From: Thermithiobacillus tepidarius DSM 3134
Lineage (GTDB): Bacteria > Pseudomonadota > Gammaproteobacteria > Acidithiobacillales > Thermithiobacillaceae
Reading direction: 5' to 3'
Length of the DNA: 64,000 bases
Assembly: GCF_000423825.1 (NCBI RefSeq)
Contig: NZ_AUIS01000009.1
Coordinates: 41,139-105,138, forward strand
Position 1 is the stretch's first letter; each line of letters starts with the position of its first letter. The notes beneath the pieces are model-generated. The model saw only the letters and a list, made by a program, of their open reading frames with translations. It was not told the DNA's origin and ran no database searches. Shown here one piece after another: positions 34,976 to 44,494 of this stretch. Made by a program: the position numbers and the translations under genes.

Positions 34976-35653
34976 CTAGCCCACCTGCTGCTTTTTATCC
35001 CCCGCCAGCCAGGCCGGCAGCTCGGCAAAGTGGTGAATGCAGCCGAGCGCGCCGTGCCGGCGCAGCTCCTCCGCCGAACTCACCCCGTGGCTGATGCCCA
35101 GGCCATGCACGCCCGCATTGCGTGCCATGCGGATATCGTGGATGGAGTCGCCCACCATCAGCGTGCGCTCGGCGGCCACCCCGGTCTCCGCCATGATCTC
35201 CAGCAGCATGTCCGGCGCCGGTTTGGAGCGGCTTTCATCGGCACAGCGCGAGCTGGTGAAGAGCCGGCACACGGCATGGTGCTCGAACATGCGCACCAGC
35301 CCCCGGCGCGACTTGCCGGTCGCCACCGCCAGCCGGTAGCCGCGCGCGTGCAGCTCGCCAAGCGTCGCCTCCACCGCCGGGAAGAAGGGCATGGCCTCGT
35401 GGGGGGCGGACAGGAAACAGTCGCGGTAATGCTGCGCCACGGCGTCGAAAGCGTGGGTAGGCAGCTCCGGGGTCAAGGCCTGCAGCGCCTCCTGCAGGCC
35501 GAGGCCGATGATGCTGCGGTAGCGGCTGTCCGGCAGGGGCTCGATCCCGGCCCGCCGGAAGGCCTCGGCCATGCAGTGGACGATGGTGCCCACCGAATCC
35601 ATGAGCGTGCCGTCCCAGTCGAAGACGAGCAGTTGATAGTCTCTGCTTGTCAT
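34976..35653 (-). CDS. HAD family phosphatase (phosphoglycolate phosphatase-like)
   Basis: A HAD hydrolase of 225 residues in subfamily IA. The nucleophile and acid/base Asp are in VFDWDGTLMDS (11 and 13), the Ser/Thr motif is in AVATGKSRRG, the Lys is in SKPAPDML and the distal Asp pair is in MVGDSIHDI. Related proteins are encoded next to rluC in many gammaproteobacteria. The substrate could be phosphoglycolate, which would matter in an autotroph with Rubisco, or another sugar phosphate. The stop of rluC overlaps its start (ATGA). Confidence 0.88.
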   Translation of the reverse strand: MTSRDYQLLVFDWDGTLMDSVGTIVHCMAEAFRRAGIEPLPDSRYRSIIGLGLQEALQALTPELPTHAFDAVAQHYRDCFLSAPHEAMPFFPAVEATLGELHARGYRLAVATGKSRRGLVRMFEHHAVCRLFTSSRCADESRSKPAPDMLLEIMAETGVAAERTLMVGDSIHDIRMARNAGVHGLGISHGVSSAEELRRHGALGCIHHFAELPAWLAGDKKQQVG

Positions 35654-36615
35654 GCGCTGCCCCCCTCCAGATGTTCAAGCACTTTCTCAAGTTCCGCCGG
35701 CAAGCCTGCGTCGATCAAGAGGCGCTCGCCCTTCACGGGATGTATGAAGTTCAAGTGCGCCGCGTGCAGGAAGAGCCGCTTGAGCCCTAGGCGGGCCATG
35801 CGCTGGTTGAAATCGGGATCGCCGTACTTGTCGTCCCCGGCGGCGGGATGACCGATGCTTTGCAGATGCACGCGGATCTGGTGGGTGCGGCCCGTGTCCA
35901 GTTCGGCGCGCAACAGGCTGGCCTGCGGAAAGGCCCGCAACGGCACGAAGCGGGTGGCGGCCTCCTTGCCGCTGGCATCGACCTGCACCATGCGTTCGCC
36001 GGAACGCAGCACGCTCTTGCGCAAGGGCGTGCTCACCTGACGGGCGCCGCCGCGCCAGGCGCCGCGCACCAGCACCAAATAATGCTTGTCCATCTGGCCG
36101 AGGCGCAGCTGTTCATGCAGGCTCCTGAGCGCGCTGCGCTTCTTGGCCACGATCAGGCAGCCCGAGGTGTCCCGGTCCAGCCGATGCACCAGCTCCAGAA
36201 ACGGGGCCTCCGGGCGAGCAGCCCGCAGGGACTCGATCAAGCCGTAGCTGAGCCCGCTGCCGCCGTGCACCGCCAAGCCGGCCGGTTTATTGATCACCAG
36301 CAGCGCCGGGTCTTCGTAGAGGATGGCGTCCTCCAGGTCGCGGCGCACCGGCGCCCGGCCCGGGCCACCCGCGGGGGCCGGCTCCTGCCGCACCGGCGGC
36401 AGACGCACCACATCGCCCGCGGCCAGCCGGTAGGTGGCCTTGATCCGGCCCTTGTTGACGCGCACCTCGCCGCCACGAAGCATTTTGTAAACATGGGACT
36501 TCGGCACATTCTTGAAGGTCCGCATGAGGAAATTGTCGATGCGCTGGCCCGCATCTTCGGGACCGACCGTATACTGGCGGGCTTGGGATCTGGGGGGGTG
36601 GGACGGGGAATCCAA
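35650..36615 (-). CDS. rluC: 23S rRNA pseudouridine synthase RluC
   Basis: Converts three uridines of 23S rRNA to pseudouridine. It has 321 residues. An N-terminal S4 domain (about 20-85, GQRIDNFLMRTFKNVPKSHVYKML) is followed by the catalytic domain with the active Asp in HRLDRDTSG. The GRTHQIRVH motif is also clear. The start is TTG, preceded by a perfect GGAGG, so initiation is strong despite the rare codon. The rluC gene diverges from rne, as in E. coli. Confidence 0.95.
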   Translation of the reverse strand: MDSPSHPPRSQARQYTVGPEDAGQRIDNFLMRTFKNVPKSHVYKMLRGGEVRVNKGRIKATYRLAAGDVVRLPPVRQEPAPAGGPGRAPVRRDLEDAILYEDPALLVINKPAGLAVHGGSGLSYGLIESLRAARPEAPFLELVHRLDRDTSGCLIVAKKRSALRSLHEQLRLGQMDKHYLVLVRGAWRGGARQVSTPLRKSVLRSGERMVQVDASGKEAATRFVPLRAFPQASLLRAELDTGRTHQIRVHLQSIGHPAAGDDKYGDPDFNQRMARLGLKRLFLHAAHLNFIHPVKGERLLIDAGLPAELEKVLEHLEGGSA

Positions 36616-36918
36616 TGAACCTCCGCGTTCAAGGGCTGCGCGCTGCGGGTTAAGTTTGCTATTTTAATGCAGAATCGCTTATATTTCGAGGGTACAGCGT
36701 CGGTCTGGCCGATGCGGCCGACACGCTTCACACAGGGTTACAGGGTTTCAGCTACAGGACCGCGGGAACGATCATGAGAAGAACATCGCTTTGGCTTGCG
36801 GGCCCCGCCCAACCCTGCCTCTTTACCGAATTTCTATCCCTTTTGTTCGCGCTCCCGGCCCTGTGGCCGGCCGCCCAGTCGCGGCCCCAAAGGTTGAGCG
36901 CAGGAGAACCACAACTTT
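36616..36918. other. 303-bp rluC-rne intergenic region, rne leader
   Basis: No gene is supported. It holds a good promoter towards rne (separate entry) and then a leader of about 230 nt. The leader includes GC-rich inverted segments such as GGCCGATGCGGCC. In E. coli the rne leader folds and mediates autoregulation by RNase E; a similar role here is inference only. The rne ribosome binding site is AGGAG at 36901-36905. Confidence 0.5.
36656..36684 (+). promoter_or_regulatory. candidate sigma70 promoter of rne
   Basis: TTGCTA (36656-36661) and TTATAT (36679-36684) are separated by 17 bp in an AT-rich patch between otherwise GC-rich flanks. It would give a leader of about 230 nt before the rne start. 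Confidence 0.5.
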
Positions 36919-39804
36919 ATGAAACGCATGTTGATCAACGCCACGCATCCCGAAGAGTTGCGTGTGGCATTGGTAGAGGGCCAAAAACTTCTTGATCTGG
37001 ACATCGAATCCGCTGCCAAGGAGCAGAAAAAGAGCAATGTCTACAAAGGCGTAGTCACCCGCGTCGAGCCCAGCCTCGAGGCGGCCTTCGTCGATTACGG
37101 CGCCGAGCGCCACGGCTTTCTGCCTTTCAAGGAAATCTCCCGCGAATACTTCCAGGCCGGCGACGAGGCTGGCGCTGGCCGCAAGCTGCGCATCCAGGAC
37201 GTCATCAAGGAAGGCCAGCAACTCATCGTCCAGGTGGAAAAGGAAGAACGCGGCAGCAAGGGCGCCGCGCTGACCACCTTCATCAGCCTGGCCGGCCGCT
37301 ATCTGGTGCTGATGCCCAACAACCCCCGTGCCGGCGGCGTGTCCCGCCGCATCGAGGGCGAGGAGCGCCAGCACATTCGCGAGGTGCTGGCGCAACTGCA
37401 GATCCCCGACAGCATGGGCGTCATCGCCCGTACCGCCGGCATCGGCAAGAGCACCGAGGACCTGCAGCACGACCTCAACTACCTCATGGGCCTGTGGCAG
37501 GCCATCTCCGAATCGGCCCAGGCGCGTCAGGCGCCCTTCCTGATCTACCAGGAGGGCAACGTGGTGGTGCGCGCCATGCGCGACTATTTCTCCGAGGACA
37601 TCGGCGAAGTGCTGATCGACACTACCAGCGCCTTCGAAGCCGCCCAGCAGTTCATGCAATCCATCATGCCGAACATGGTCAAGCGCATTCGGCTCTACCA
37701 GGACAGCATCCCCCTCTTCTCCCGCTTCCAGATCGAGCACCAGATCGAATCGGCCTTCTCGCGCGAGGTGCGCCTGGAATCCGGCGGCGCCATCGTCATC
37801 GACCACACGGAGGCGCTGGTGTCCATCGACATCAACTCCGGCCGGGCGACCAAGGGCCAGGACATCGAGGAAACCGCGCTCAAGACCAACCTGGAGGCGG
37901 CCGAGGAGATCGCCCGCCAGGTGCGCCTGCGCGATCTCGGCGGCCTCATCGTCATCGACTTCATCGACATGGGCCCGGCCCGCAACCAGCGGGACGTGGA
38001 AAACCGGCTCAAGGAAGCCCTCAAGCTGGACAAGGCGCGCGTGCAGGTCGGCCGCATTTCCAAGTTCGGCCTCCTGGAAATGTCCCGCCAGCGCCTGCGT
38101 CCGAGCCTGGAGGAATCCAGCCACATCCCCTGCCCGCGCTGCAACGGCACCGGCCAGATCCGCGGCGTGGAGTCCAGCGCCCTGCACATCCTGCGTATCA
38201 TCCAGGAAGAGGCCATCAAGGAGCGCACCGCGGTGATCCAGGTGCAGGTGCCGGTGGAGGTGGCCACCTATCTCATCAACGAAAAGCGCCCCGAGGTCGT
38301 GGACATCGAGAGCAAGACCGGCGTGCGCATCCTGCTCTTGCCCAGCGCCGAGTTGGTGACGCCCCATTACCACCTTCATCGCCTGCGCCAGCAGGATGTC
38401 GCCGCGGCGCATGTGCCGAGCTACCAAGTGCTGCAGCATGAAGCCGCCGCCCCGGAGGCGGCCCCGAGCCGGCCCACCCGGGTCCACGAGGCGCCGGCGG
38501 TACGACCGACCAATGTCTTGCCGCTGCCGCTTCCCCCCGCGCCAGCCCAACAGGCCCAGCAGCCCGCGCCGGCGGCGCCGGCCGCAGCGGCGAAGCCCTT
38601 GGGCCTGCTGCGGCGTCTGATGAATGCGCTGCTGCGGCGGCACAGCCCGGAACAAGCCGTTGAGGCCGCGCCGCCGGTAGTGCCGCAGGCCGCAACCGTC
38701 GCCACCCCGCCGGCTCCCGAAAAGCCGGCGCCACGGCCCGCGGGCGAACGGGGACGGCAGCGCGAAGCAGCGCGCGGCGGCGAGGGTGCCCAGGCCCAGC
38801 GCCGCGGCCGGCCGCAGCCGGCGGAAGCAGCCGCCGCCACCGAGGCGGAACGGGCGGCGCGCGACAAGGAGCAAGCGGAACGCGGTCCCGGGCGCAAGAG
38901 CCGCCGCGGCGGACGCCGTGGCCGCGGCCGCGGCGGGGAAGCCGCCGCCCCGCAGGAGACCGTCATGCCGGCAGCGGGACTGCAGTCCGCTGCTCCGGCC
39001 GCTGCGGTGGCCGAAGCGGCGCCGCCGGCGGTGGTCCCGCTGCCGGGGCCGGGAGGCGTTGCACGCCCGAGTGCGCCGCTATCCGCGCCCGCGCTGGATA
39101 CGGCCGAGCCGGCCAAACCCAAGCCGGCGCCCAGCGACTGGCACGAAATCCCCGAGGAACCCGAGGCCCAGTTGCGGGCCGAGCAGGCCGCGGCCTTGGC
39201 CGTCGCCGAAGAGGAGCCGGTCCCGGCGGCGCTGGCAGGCATGTCGGCGGACAGCCCCGATGCCGGGAGGGAAGAGCATGCGGCCCTGGCGAGCGCCGTC
39301 CCCCTGCTGGCGCATGAGAAGCCGGCTCCCATCGGGACATCCAGCGCCCTGACCATCATCAGTGCCGCTCCCTCCCCGGCGCCGGCAGCGCCTGCCGAGA
39401 CTCCCCGGGCGGAAGCGCCGGCATCACCAGCCTCGCCGGCCAGCGCACCGGAGCAAACGGCGGAACAGGCTGTGGCCCCGCTGCTGCCGGCCGAAGCTGC
39501 GCCAGCCACACCCGTCGAAGCGACGCCGCCGGCTCCCGCCGTGGCGGAGCTGGCCGCGGAGGCGCTTGAGCCCCACGCTGGCACGGACGCGGAAACGGAG
39601 ACAGACGCGCCCCGGGAACGCACGCGCCGCGGCTATCGTCGGGGGCACCGCTCCCGCAGCCGCTCCCCGCAGGCTCGGGACAAGGCCGCCGACGGTACGG
39701 AACAGCCTCTGGCGGAGGCCGCGGCTCCTGCCCTGAGCGAGCGCGTGAAGAAAGACGCCGAAGTGCCTGCGGCGACAGGGACTTTCGGGGAACAGCAGGA
39801 CTAA
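36919..39804 (+). CDS. rne: ribonuclease E
   Basis: The main endoribonuclease for mRNA decay and for rRNA and tRNA processing. It has 961 residues. The N-terminal catalytic half holds the S1 domain (about 35-125) and the metal-binding aspartates (SIDINSGR near 303 and IVIDFIDMG at 346), positions that match E. coli. The zinc-link CPRC is at about 405-408. After about residue 500 the C-terminal half is disordered and very rich in Ala, Pro and Glu, with arginine-rich patches ([29 protein letters not shown]) likely to bind RNA. This half would scaffold the degradosome, but I can recognise no specific partner site. Confidence 0.96.
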   Translation: MKRMLINATHPEELRVALVEGQKLLDLDIESAAKEQKKSNVYKGVVTRVEPSLEAAFVDYGAERHGFLPFKEISREYFQAGDEAGAGRKLRIQDVIKEGQQLIVQVEKEERGSKGAALTTFISLAGRYLVLMPNNPRAGGVSRRIEGEERQHIREVLAQLQIPDSMGVIARTAGIGKSTEDLQHDLNYLMGLWQAISESAQARQAPFLIYQEGNVVVRAMRDYFSEDIGEVLIDTTSAFEAAQQFMQSIMPNMVKRIRLYQDSIPLFSRFQIEHQIESAFSREVRLESGGAIVIDHTEALVSIDINSGRATKGQDIEETALKTNLEAAEEIARQVRLRDLGGLIVIDFIDMGPARNQRDVENRLKEALKLDKARVQVGRISKFGLLEMSRQRLRPSLEESSHIPCPRCNGTGQIRGVESSALHILRIIQEEAIKERTAVIQVQVPVEVATYLINEKRPEVVDIESKTGVRILLLPSAELVTPHYHLHRLRQQDVAAAHVPSYQVLQHEAAAPEAAPSRPTRVHEAPAVRPTNVLPLPLPPAPAQQAQQPAPAAPAAAAKPLGLLRRLMNALLRRHSPEQAVEAAPPVVPQAATVATPPAPEKPAPRPAGERGRQREAARGGEGAQAQRRGRPQPAEAAAATEAERAARDKEQAERGPGRKSRRGGRRGRGRGGEAAAPQETVMPAAGLQSAAPAAAVAEAAPPAVVPLPGPGGVARPSAPLSAPALDTAEPAKPKPAPSDWHEIPEEPEAQLRAEQAAALAVAEEEPVPAALAGMSADSPDAGREEHAALASAVPLLAHEKPAPIGTSSALTIISAAPSPAPAAPAETPRAEAPASPASPASAPEQTAEQAVAPLLPAEAAPATPVEATPPAPAVAELAAEALEPHAGTDAETETDAPRERTRRGYRRGHRSRSRSPQARDKAADGTEQPLAEAAAPALSERVKKDAEVPAATGTFGEQQD

Positions 39805-39826
39805 AGCGGCAAGCAGCGCCCGCATG

Positions 39827-39862
39827 CAAAAGCACGGCTCCCGCGGGAGCCGTGCTTTTTTG
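39827..39862. terminator. strong bidirectional terminator between rne and the phosphatase gene
   Basis: A long, nearly perfect stem (AAGCACGGCTCCC / GGGAGCCGTGCTT) with a two-base centre is followed by a run of Ts on the plus strand and preceded by a run of As. It can therefore end transcripts from both rne and the convergent phosphatase gene. Confidence 0.92.
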
Positions 39863-39910
39863 TGAACGCCGATGGCCAATGGGCCGGCTCAAGCCCGCCC
39901 GGCCGCGCCT

Positions 39911-40426
39911 TCAGCCGCTCTTCAGCCGCTCGCGCTGAATCTCCCGCAACAGGCCCTGCGCCCCTTCCTCGATCATGGCCAGGGTGCGATGGAAGTCCTC
40001 GATGCCGCCGTAGTAGGGATCGGGCACCGATCTGCCGTGATAGGGGCCATCGGCGTAATCCATGAAGAGCGCCAGCTTGGCCTGGGCGCCGGCGGGCCGG
40101 ATGGCGCGCAGGTGGTCCAGGTTGTCCGCATCCATGGCCAGGATGTACTCGAAGGTATAGAAGTCCTCGTAGGCGACCTGGCGGGCACTCAGGTCGGTGA
40201 TGTCCATGCCGCGGGCGGCACAGGCGCGCTGGGCGCGGACATCGGGGGCGCGCCCCACGTGGTAGTCGGCGGTGCCTGCGGAATCCGTCTTGATTCGCGC
40301 CGCCAGTCCTGCCTGCCGGACCTGATGGCGAAACAGTCCCTCAGCCATGGGCGAGCGGCAGATGTTGCCAAGGCACACGAAGAGGACCCGCACCGGCCGG
40401 CCGGGATTTGAATGCTGTACGGACAT
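39911..40426 (-). CDS. low-molecular-weight protein tyrosine phosphatase
   Basis: Removes phosphate from tyrosine residues, often on kinases that control exopolysaccharide synthesis. It has 171 residues. The P-loop C-x5-R is VCLGNICRSP (Cys18 to Arg24), and the general-acid Asp is in VPDPYYGG. No tyrosine kinase or polysaccharide genes lie nearby, so its target is unknown. I start it at MSVQHSN, with AGGGAAGG upstream; the open frame continues further without support. Confidence 0.92.
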   Translation of the reverse strand: MSVQHSNPGRPVRVLFVCLGNICRSPMAEGLFRHQVRQAGLAARIKTDSAGTADYHVGRAPDVRAQRACAARGMDITDLSARQVAYEDFYTFEYILAMDADNLDHLRAIRPAGAQAKLALFMDYADGPYHGRSVPDPYYGGIEDFHRTLAMIEEGAQGLLREIQRERLKSG

Positions 40427-40526
40427 GAAGCCTTCCCTGTGATGACAGCTTAATGTTGTGCAAAGAAAGGGGGAGGCAGTAAGCATACTGCACTCCCCAT
40501 CTTTCCACCACTGCCCGCCGGCGCCG

Positions 40527-42575
40527 TCAGCGGCGCCTGGCGCGGGCGGCGGGCACGGCCGGGCTGTCCTTGGCCACGCCCAGCAGGGCCTGTTCCATTT
40601 GCCTGATCTCGTCGCGAAGCTGTGCGGCCTTCTCGAACTCCAGGTTCTTGGCATGATCGTACATCTGACTCTCCAGGCGCTTGATGGCCTGCGCCAGGGA
40701 GACGGGATCGCCGGGCATGGCATAGCCCGCCTTCGGCTCGGCCGCCCGCGCCTTGGCGCCGCCGCTCTGCCGCCCGTAGACGCCGTCGATGATGTCAGCC
40801 ACCGGCTTGACGATGCCCTTGGGTGTGATGCCATGGGCTTCGTTGAAGGCGAGCTGCTTGCTGCGGCGCCGATCGGTTTCCTCCAGGGCGCGAGCCATGG
40901 AGGCGGTGACCTTGTCGGCATAGAGGATGGCGCGCCCCTGCAGGTTGCGGGCGGCGCGGCCGATGGTCTGGATCAGCGAGCGGTCGGAACGCAGAAAACC
41001 CTCCTTGTCCGCATCCAGGATCGCCACCAGCGCCACCTCGGGCATGTCCAGACCCTCGCGCAGCAGGTTGATGCCGATCAGCACATCGAAGGTGCCGGCG
41101 CGCAGGTCGCGGATGATCTCCACCCGCTCCACCGTGTCGATGTCCGAATGCAGGTAGCGGACCTTGATGCCGAGGTCGTTGAGATAGTCGGTCAGGTCCT
41201 CGGCCATGCGCTTGGTCAGGGTAGTCACCAGCACCCGCTGGCCGTGGGCCACGGTGTCCTTGATCTCGCCGATCAGATCGTCCACCTGGGTGCGCGCCGG
41301 GCGCACCTCCACCTGCGGATCCACCAGGCCCGTCGGGCGCACCACCTGCTCCACGATCTGGCCGGCGTGGCTCATTTCATAGGGGCCCGGGGTGGCGGAG
41401 ATGAAGATGGTCTGCGGCATGAGCCGTTCGAACTCATCGAACTTGAGCGGCCGGTTGTCCAGAGCCGAAGGCAGGCGGAAGCCGTATTCCACCAGGGTCT
41501 CCTTGCGCGAGCGGTCGCCCTTGTACATGCCGCCGATCTGCGGCACGGTCACGTGCGACTCGTCGATGAAGAGCAGCGCGTTGGCCGGCAGGTAGTCCAG
41601 CAGGGTGGGCGGCGGCTCGCCCGCCTGGCGGCCGGACAGGTAGCGCGAGTAGTTTTCGATGCCCGAGCAGTAGCCGAGCTCGGCCATCATCTCCAGATCG
41701 AAGCGGGTGCGCTGGTCCAGGCGCTGAGCCTCCAGCTCCTTGCCCATGGCGCGCAGCTCCGCCAGGCGCTCGCGCAATTCGGCCTTGATCTCCTCGATGG
41801 CGCGGCGCAGCACGCCCTGGGAGGTGACGTAGTGGCTCTTGGGAAAGACGGTGTAGCGCGTCAGCCGGGTGATGGTGGCGCCGGTGAGCGGGTCGAAGAG
41901 GCTCAGCTGCTCCACCTCGTCGCCGAAGAGCTCGATGCGCAGGGCCTCGCCTTCGCTTTCCGCCGGAAAGATGTCGATGACGTCGCCGTGGACGCGGAAG
42001 CTGCCGCGCTTCAATTCCAGGTTGTTGCGGGTATACTGGAGCTCCGCCAGGCGCTTCAGGATGGCGCGCTGGTCCACGGTATCGCCCTGGCGCAGATGCA
42101 GGATCATCTGGTGGTACTCGCCCGGATCGCCGAGGCCGTAGATGGCGGACACGGTGGCGACGATGATGGTGTCCGGCCGCTCCAGCAAGGCCTTGGTGGC
42201 GGACAGGCGCATCTGCTCGATGTGCTCGTTGATGGAGGCGTCCTTCTCGATGAAGGTGTCGGAGGCCGGAACGTAGGCTTCGGGCTGGTAGTAGTCGTAG
42301 TAGCTGACGAAGTACTCCACCCGGTTGTTGGGGAAGAACTCGCGCATTTCGGCATAGAGCTGCGCCGCCAGGGTCTTGTTGGGGGCCATGATCATGGCGG
42401 GCCGCTGGGTCTGGGCGATGACGTTGGCCATGGTGAAGGTCTTGCCCGAGCCGGTCACGCCCAGCAGGGCCTGGAACGCCTCGCCGTCGCGCAAACCGGC
42501 GGTCAGCTGGCGGATGGCTTCGGGCTGATCGCCGCGCGGCTGAAATTGGCTCTTGAGTTCAAATTTTTTCGTCAT
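40527..42575 (-). CDS. uvrB: excinuclease ABC subunit B
   Basis: The damage-verifying subunit of nucleotide excision repair. It has 682 residues. Helicase motif I GVTGSGKT is at about 39-46, and the beta-hairpin [12 protein letters not shown], the DESHV and the QTIGRAARN motifs are present. The C-terminal UVR domain ([22 protein letters not shown]) binds UvrC. The start is the ATG at 42575. It diverges from the aminotransferase gene across 60 bp. Confidence 0.98.
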   Translation of the reverse strand: MTKKFELKSQFQPRGDQPEAIRQLTAGLRDGEAFQALLGVTGSGKTFTMANVIAQTQRPAMIMAPNKTLAAQLYAEMREFFPNNRVEYFVSYYDYYQPEAYVPASDTFIEKDASINEHIEQMRLSATKALLERPDTIIVATVSAIYGLGDPGEYHQMILHLRQGDTVDQRAILKRLAELQYTRNNLELKRGSFRVHGDVIDIFPAESEGEALRIELFGDEVEQLSLFDPLTGATITRLTRYTVFPKSHYVTSQGVLRRAIEEIKAELRERLAELRAMGKELEAQRLDQRTRFDLEMMAELGYCSGIENYSRYLSGRQAGEPPPTLLDYLPANALLFIDESHVTVPQIGGMYKGDRSRKETLVEYGFRLPSALDNRPLKFDEFERLMPQTIFISATPGPYEMSHAGQIVEQVVRPTGLVDPQVEVRPARTQVDDLIGEIKDTVAHGQRVLVTTLTKRMAEDLTDYLNDLGIKVRYLHSDIDTVERVEIIRDLRAGTFDVLIGINLLREGLDMPEVALVAILDADKEGFLRSDRSLIQTIGRAARNLQGRAILYADKVTASMARALEETDRRRSKQLAFNEAHGITPKGIVKPVADIIDGVYGRQSGGAKARAAEPKAGYAMPGDPVSLAQAIKRLESQMYDHAKNLEFEKAAQLRDEIRQMEQALLGVAKDSPAVPAARARRR

Positions 42576-42635
42576 ATCATTAGGCGGTTTTGTGGAAACC
42601 GTTTCGTGCCTCTTGCAGCAAGTGGAGAACCTTCT

Positions 42636-43820
42636 TTGGACAATTATCTTTCCCGCCGGGTTCAGGCCATCAAACCCTCCCCGACGCTGGCCGTAACCGC
42701 CCGGGCCGCCCGCCTCAAGGCCGCCGGGCGCGACATCGTGAGCCTGGGAGCCGGCGAGCCCGATTTCGACACCCCGGACTATATCAAGGAGGCCGCCATC
42801 CAGGCCATCCGCGACGGCTTCACCAAGTACACGGCCGTGGACGGCACGCCGGGGCTCAAGCAGGCGATCATCGACAAGTTCGCGCGCGACAACGGTTTCC
42901 ACTTCGCCCCCGAGCAGATCCTGGTGTCCGTGGGCGGCAAGCAGAGCATCTTCAACCTGTGCCAGGCGCTGCTCAACCCCGGCGACGAGGTCATCGTGCC
43001 CGCGCCCTACTGGGTCTCCTACACGGACATCGCCATCCTGGCGGAGGCCCGGCCGGTGATTCTCGAGACCGGCATGGACAGCGGCTTCAAGATCACCCCC
43101 GAGCAGCTGGCCGCCGCCATCACGCCGCAGACCCGCCTGCTGTTCATCAACAGCCCGTCCAATCCGACCGGCGCGGCCTACACGGCGGCGGAGCTGGCGG
43201 CGCTGGGCGAGGTGCTGCGCCGGCATCCGCGGGTGCTCATCGCCACCGACGACATGTACGAGAAGATCCTCTTCACCGAGGCGCCGTTCGTGAACATCGC
43301 CAATGCCTGCCCGGACCTGCTGCCTCGCACCGTGGTGCTCAACGGCGTGTCCAAGGCCTATGCCATGACCGGCTGGCGCATCGGCTACTGCGCCGGGCCG
43401 CGGGAACTGATCCAGGCCATGACCAACGTGCAGTCGCAGAGCACCTCCAACCCCTGCTCCATCGCCCAGAAGGCGGCCGAGGCGGCCCTGAGCGGCGACC
43501 AGTCGGTGCTCGCGCCCATGCTGCAGGCTTTCCGCGAGCGCCACGATTACGTGGTGGCGCGCCTGCAGGACATGCCGGGTGTGGCCTGCCGGCCGTCGCA
43601 GGGCACCTTCTACGCCTTCCCCTCCTTCCACGAAGCGATGGCCCGCCTGCAGCTGGCGGACGACATCACCCTGGCCGAACGCCTGCTGGAAGAGGCCGAG
43701 GTGGCGCTGGTGCCCGGCTCCGCCTTCGGCGCCGACGGCTACCTGCGCATCTCCTACGCCACCAGCATGGACAACCTGCGCAAGGCCCTGGATCGCATCG
43801 AGGCCTTCCTCACCCGCTGA
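42636..43820 (+). CDS. aspC: aspartate aminotransferase (class I, subgroup Ib)
   Basis: A PLP transaminase that exchanges amino groups between aspartate and 2-oxoglutarate. It has 394 residues. The Schiff-base lysine is K240 in [16 protein letters not shown]. The [10 protein letters not shown] segment and the C-terminal YLRISYATS are typical of subgroup Ib enzymes, some of which also accept prephenate. The start is TTG, with GGAG eight bases upstream; the same frame is open far upstream but that part is antisense to uvrB. Confidence 0.92.
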   Translation: MDNYLSRRVQAIKPSPTLAVTARAARLKAAGRDIVSLGAGEPDFDTPDYIKEAAIQAIRDGFTKYTAVDGTPGLKQAIIDKFARDNGFHFAPEQILVSVGGKQSIFNLCQALLNPGDEVIVPAPYWVSYTDIAILAEARPVILETGMDSGFKITPEQLAAAITPQTRLLFINSPSNPTGAAYTAAELAALGEVLRRHPRVLIATDDMYEKILFTEAPFVNIANACPDLLPRTVVLNGVSKAYAMTGWRIGYCAGPRELIQAMTNVQSQSTSNPCSIAQKAAEAALSGDQSVLAPMLQAFRERHDYVVARLQDMPGVACRPSQGTFYAFPSFHEAMARLQLADDITLAERLLEEAEVALVPGSAFGADGYLRISYATSMDNLRKALDRIEAFLTR

Positions 43821-43876
43821 AAGAACTATCCTCCCCCCGGCAGAGTCTCATAAAGAGACTGCTCAGGGGGGAGACC

Positions 43877-44494
43877 ATGCGTAGCGCCATTCTGCTGTTC
43901 CTTGCGCTGGGGATCTTCAGTGCGCCGCTGGCGGCCCAGGAGGGGCCGGCAGACGAGCAGCTGCATTTCCTGGATCAAGTCCCCTCCCCCGCACCCCATC
44001 GCCAGGAGATGCACGTGCAGGTCGACGCCCAGTCACTGCGCACCGGTCTGGTGCGGGTCGATCAGTGCCACTACAACCTGGACCCGGTGCCGGCGGCCCA
44101 GGTGGTCTTCGGCGAGCGCCTGAAAGCCCTGCAGGTCACGCGCGCCGAGAACATCGGCCAGGTGCGCGTGGAGGGGCGCAGCGTGCAGCTGCGCGACGTG
44201 GCGCGCAATGCGGTGCTGTGCCTGCGCACGGTCAACCGGGTCTTCGACCGGGATGCCGACGGCGGCTACGTGATCCGCAACGGTCCTTTCATGCGCCGTT
44301 TCCTGGACGGCTACTTTCCCCTGCAGCTCCATTACACCCTGAGCTACCCGGCCAACCTGCTGCGCTTCAAGGGGCTGACGTCGAGCGTGCCGGCCGGCAC
44401 GCTCGACGTCGCCCGCAACGGCGAGCTGGACCTCAAGGTGCTGTTCGAGGGCGCCCTGCGCCTGGAAACCCGCTTCGATCCCGTCACCCTTTGA
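43877..44494 (+). CDS. exported hypothetical protein containing a perfect DNA palindrome
   Basis: A protein of 205 residues with a signal peptide (MRSAILLFLALGIFSAPLAA). The ATG has GGGGGGAG four bases upstream. The mature protein is probably beta-rich, with two cysteines (CHYNL and LCLRTV) that could pair. I recognise no family. Residues around SSVPAGTLDV are encoded by a perfect 34-bp palindrome (separate entry). Its last 11 bp overlap, tail to tail, the convergent flavoprotein gene. It lies 56 bp after the aminotransferase gene and may be co-transcribed with it. Confidence 0.75.
   Translation: MRSAILLFLALGIFSAPLAAQEGPADEQLHFLDQVPSPAPHRQEMHVQVDAQSLRTGLVRVDQCHYNLDPVPAAQVVFGERLKALQVTRAENIGQVRVEGRSVQLRDVARNAVLCLRTVNRVFDRDADGGYVIRNGPFMRRFLDGYFPLQLHYTLSYPANLLRFKGLTSSVPAGTLDVARNGELDLKVLFEGALRLETRFDPVTL
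44377..44410. repeat. perfect 34-bp palindrome inside a coding sequence
   Basis: The 17-base arm GACGTCGAGCGTGCCGG is followed with no spacer by its exact reverse complement. It lies within the exported-protein gene, about 85 bp before the stop. It has no T-tract, so it is not an ordinary terminator. Confidence 0.9.

Noticed and set aside
38421..39623. Alanine/glycine/serine-rich minus-strand frame of 400 codons
   Set aside because: It is antisense to the low-complexity tail of rne; its repeats mirror those of the rne coding strand.
40458..42635. Long plus-strand open frame leading into the aminotransferase
   Set aside because: This part is antisense to uvrB. Homology and a ribosome binding site place the aminotransferase start at 42636.
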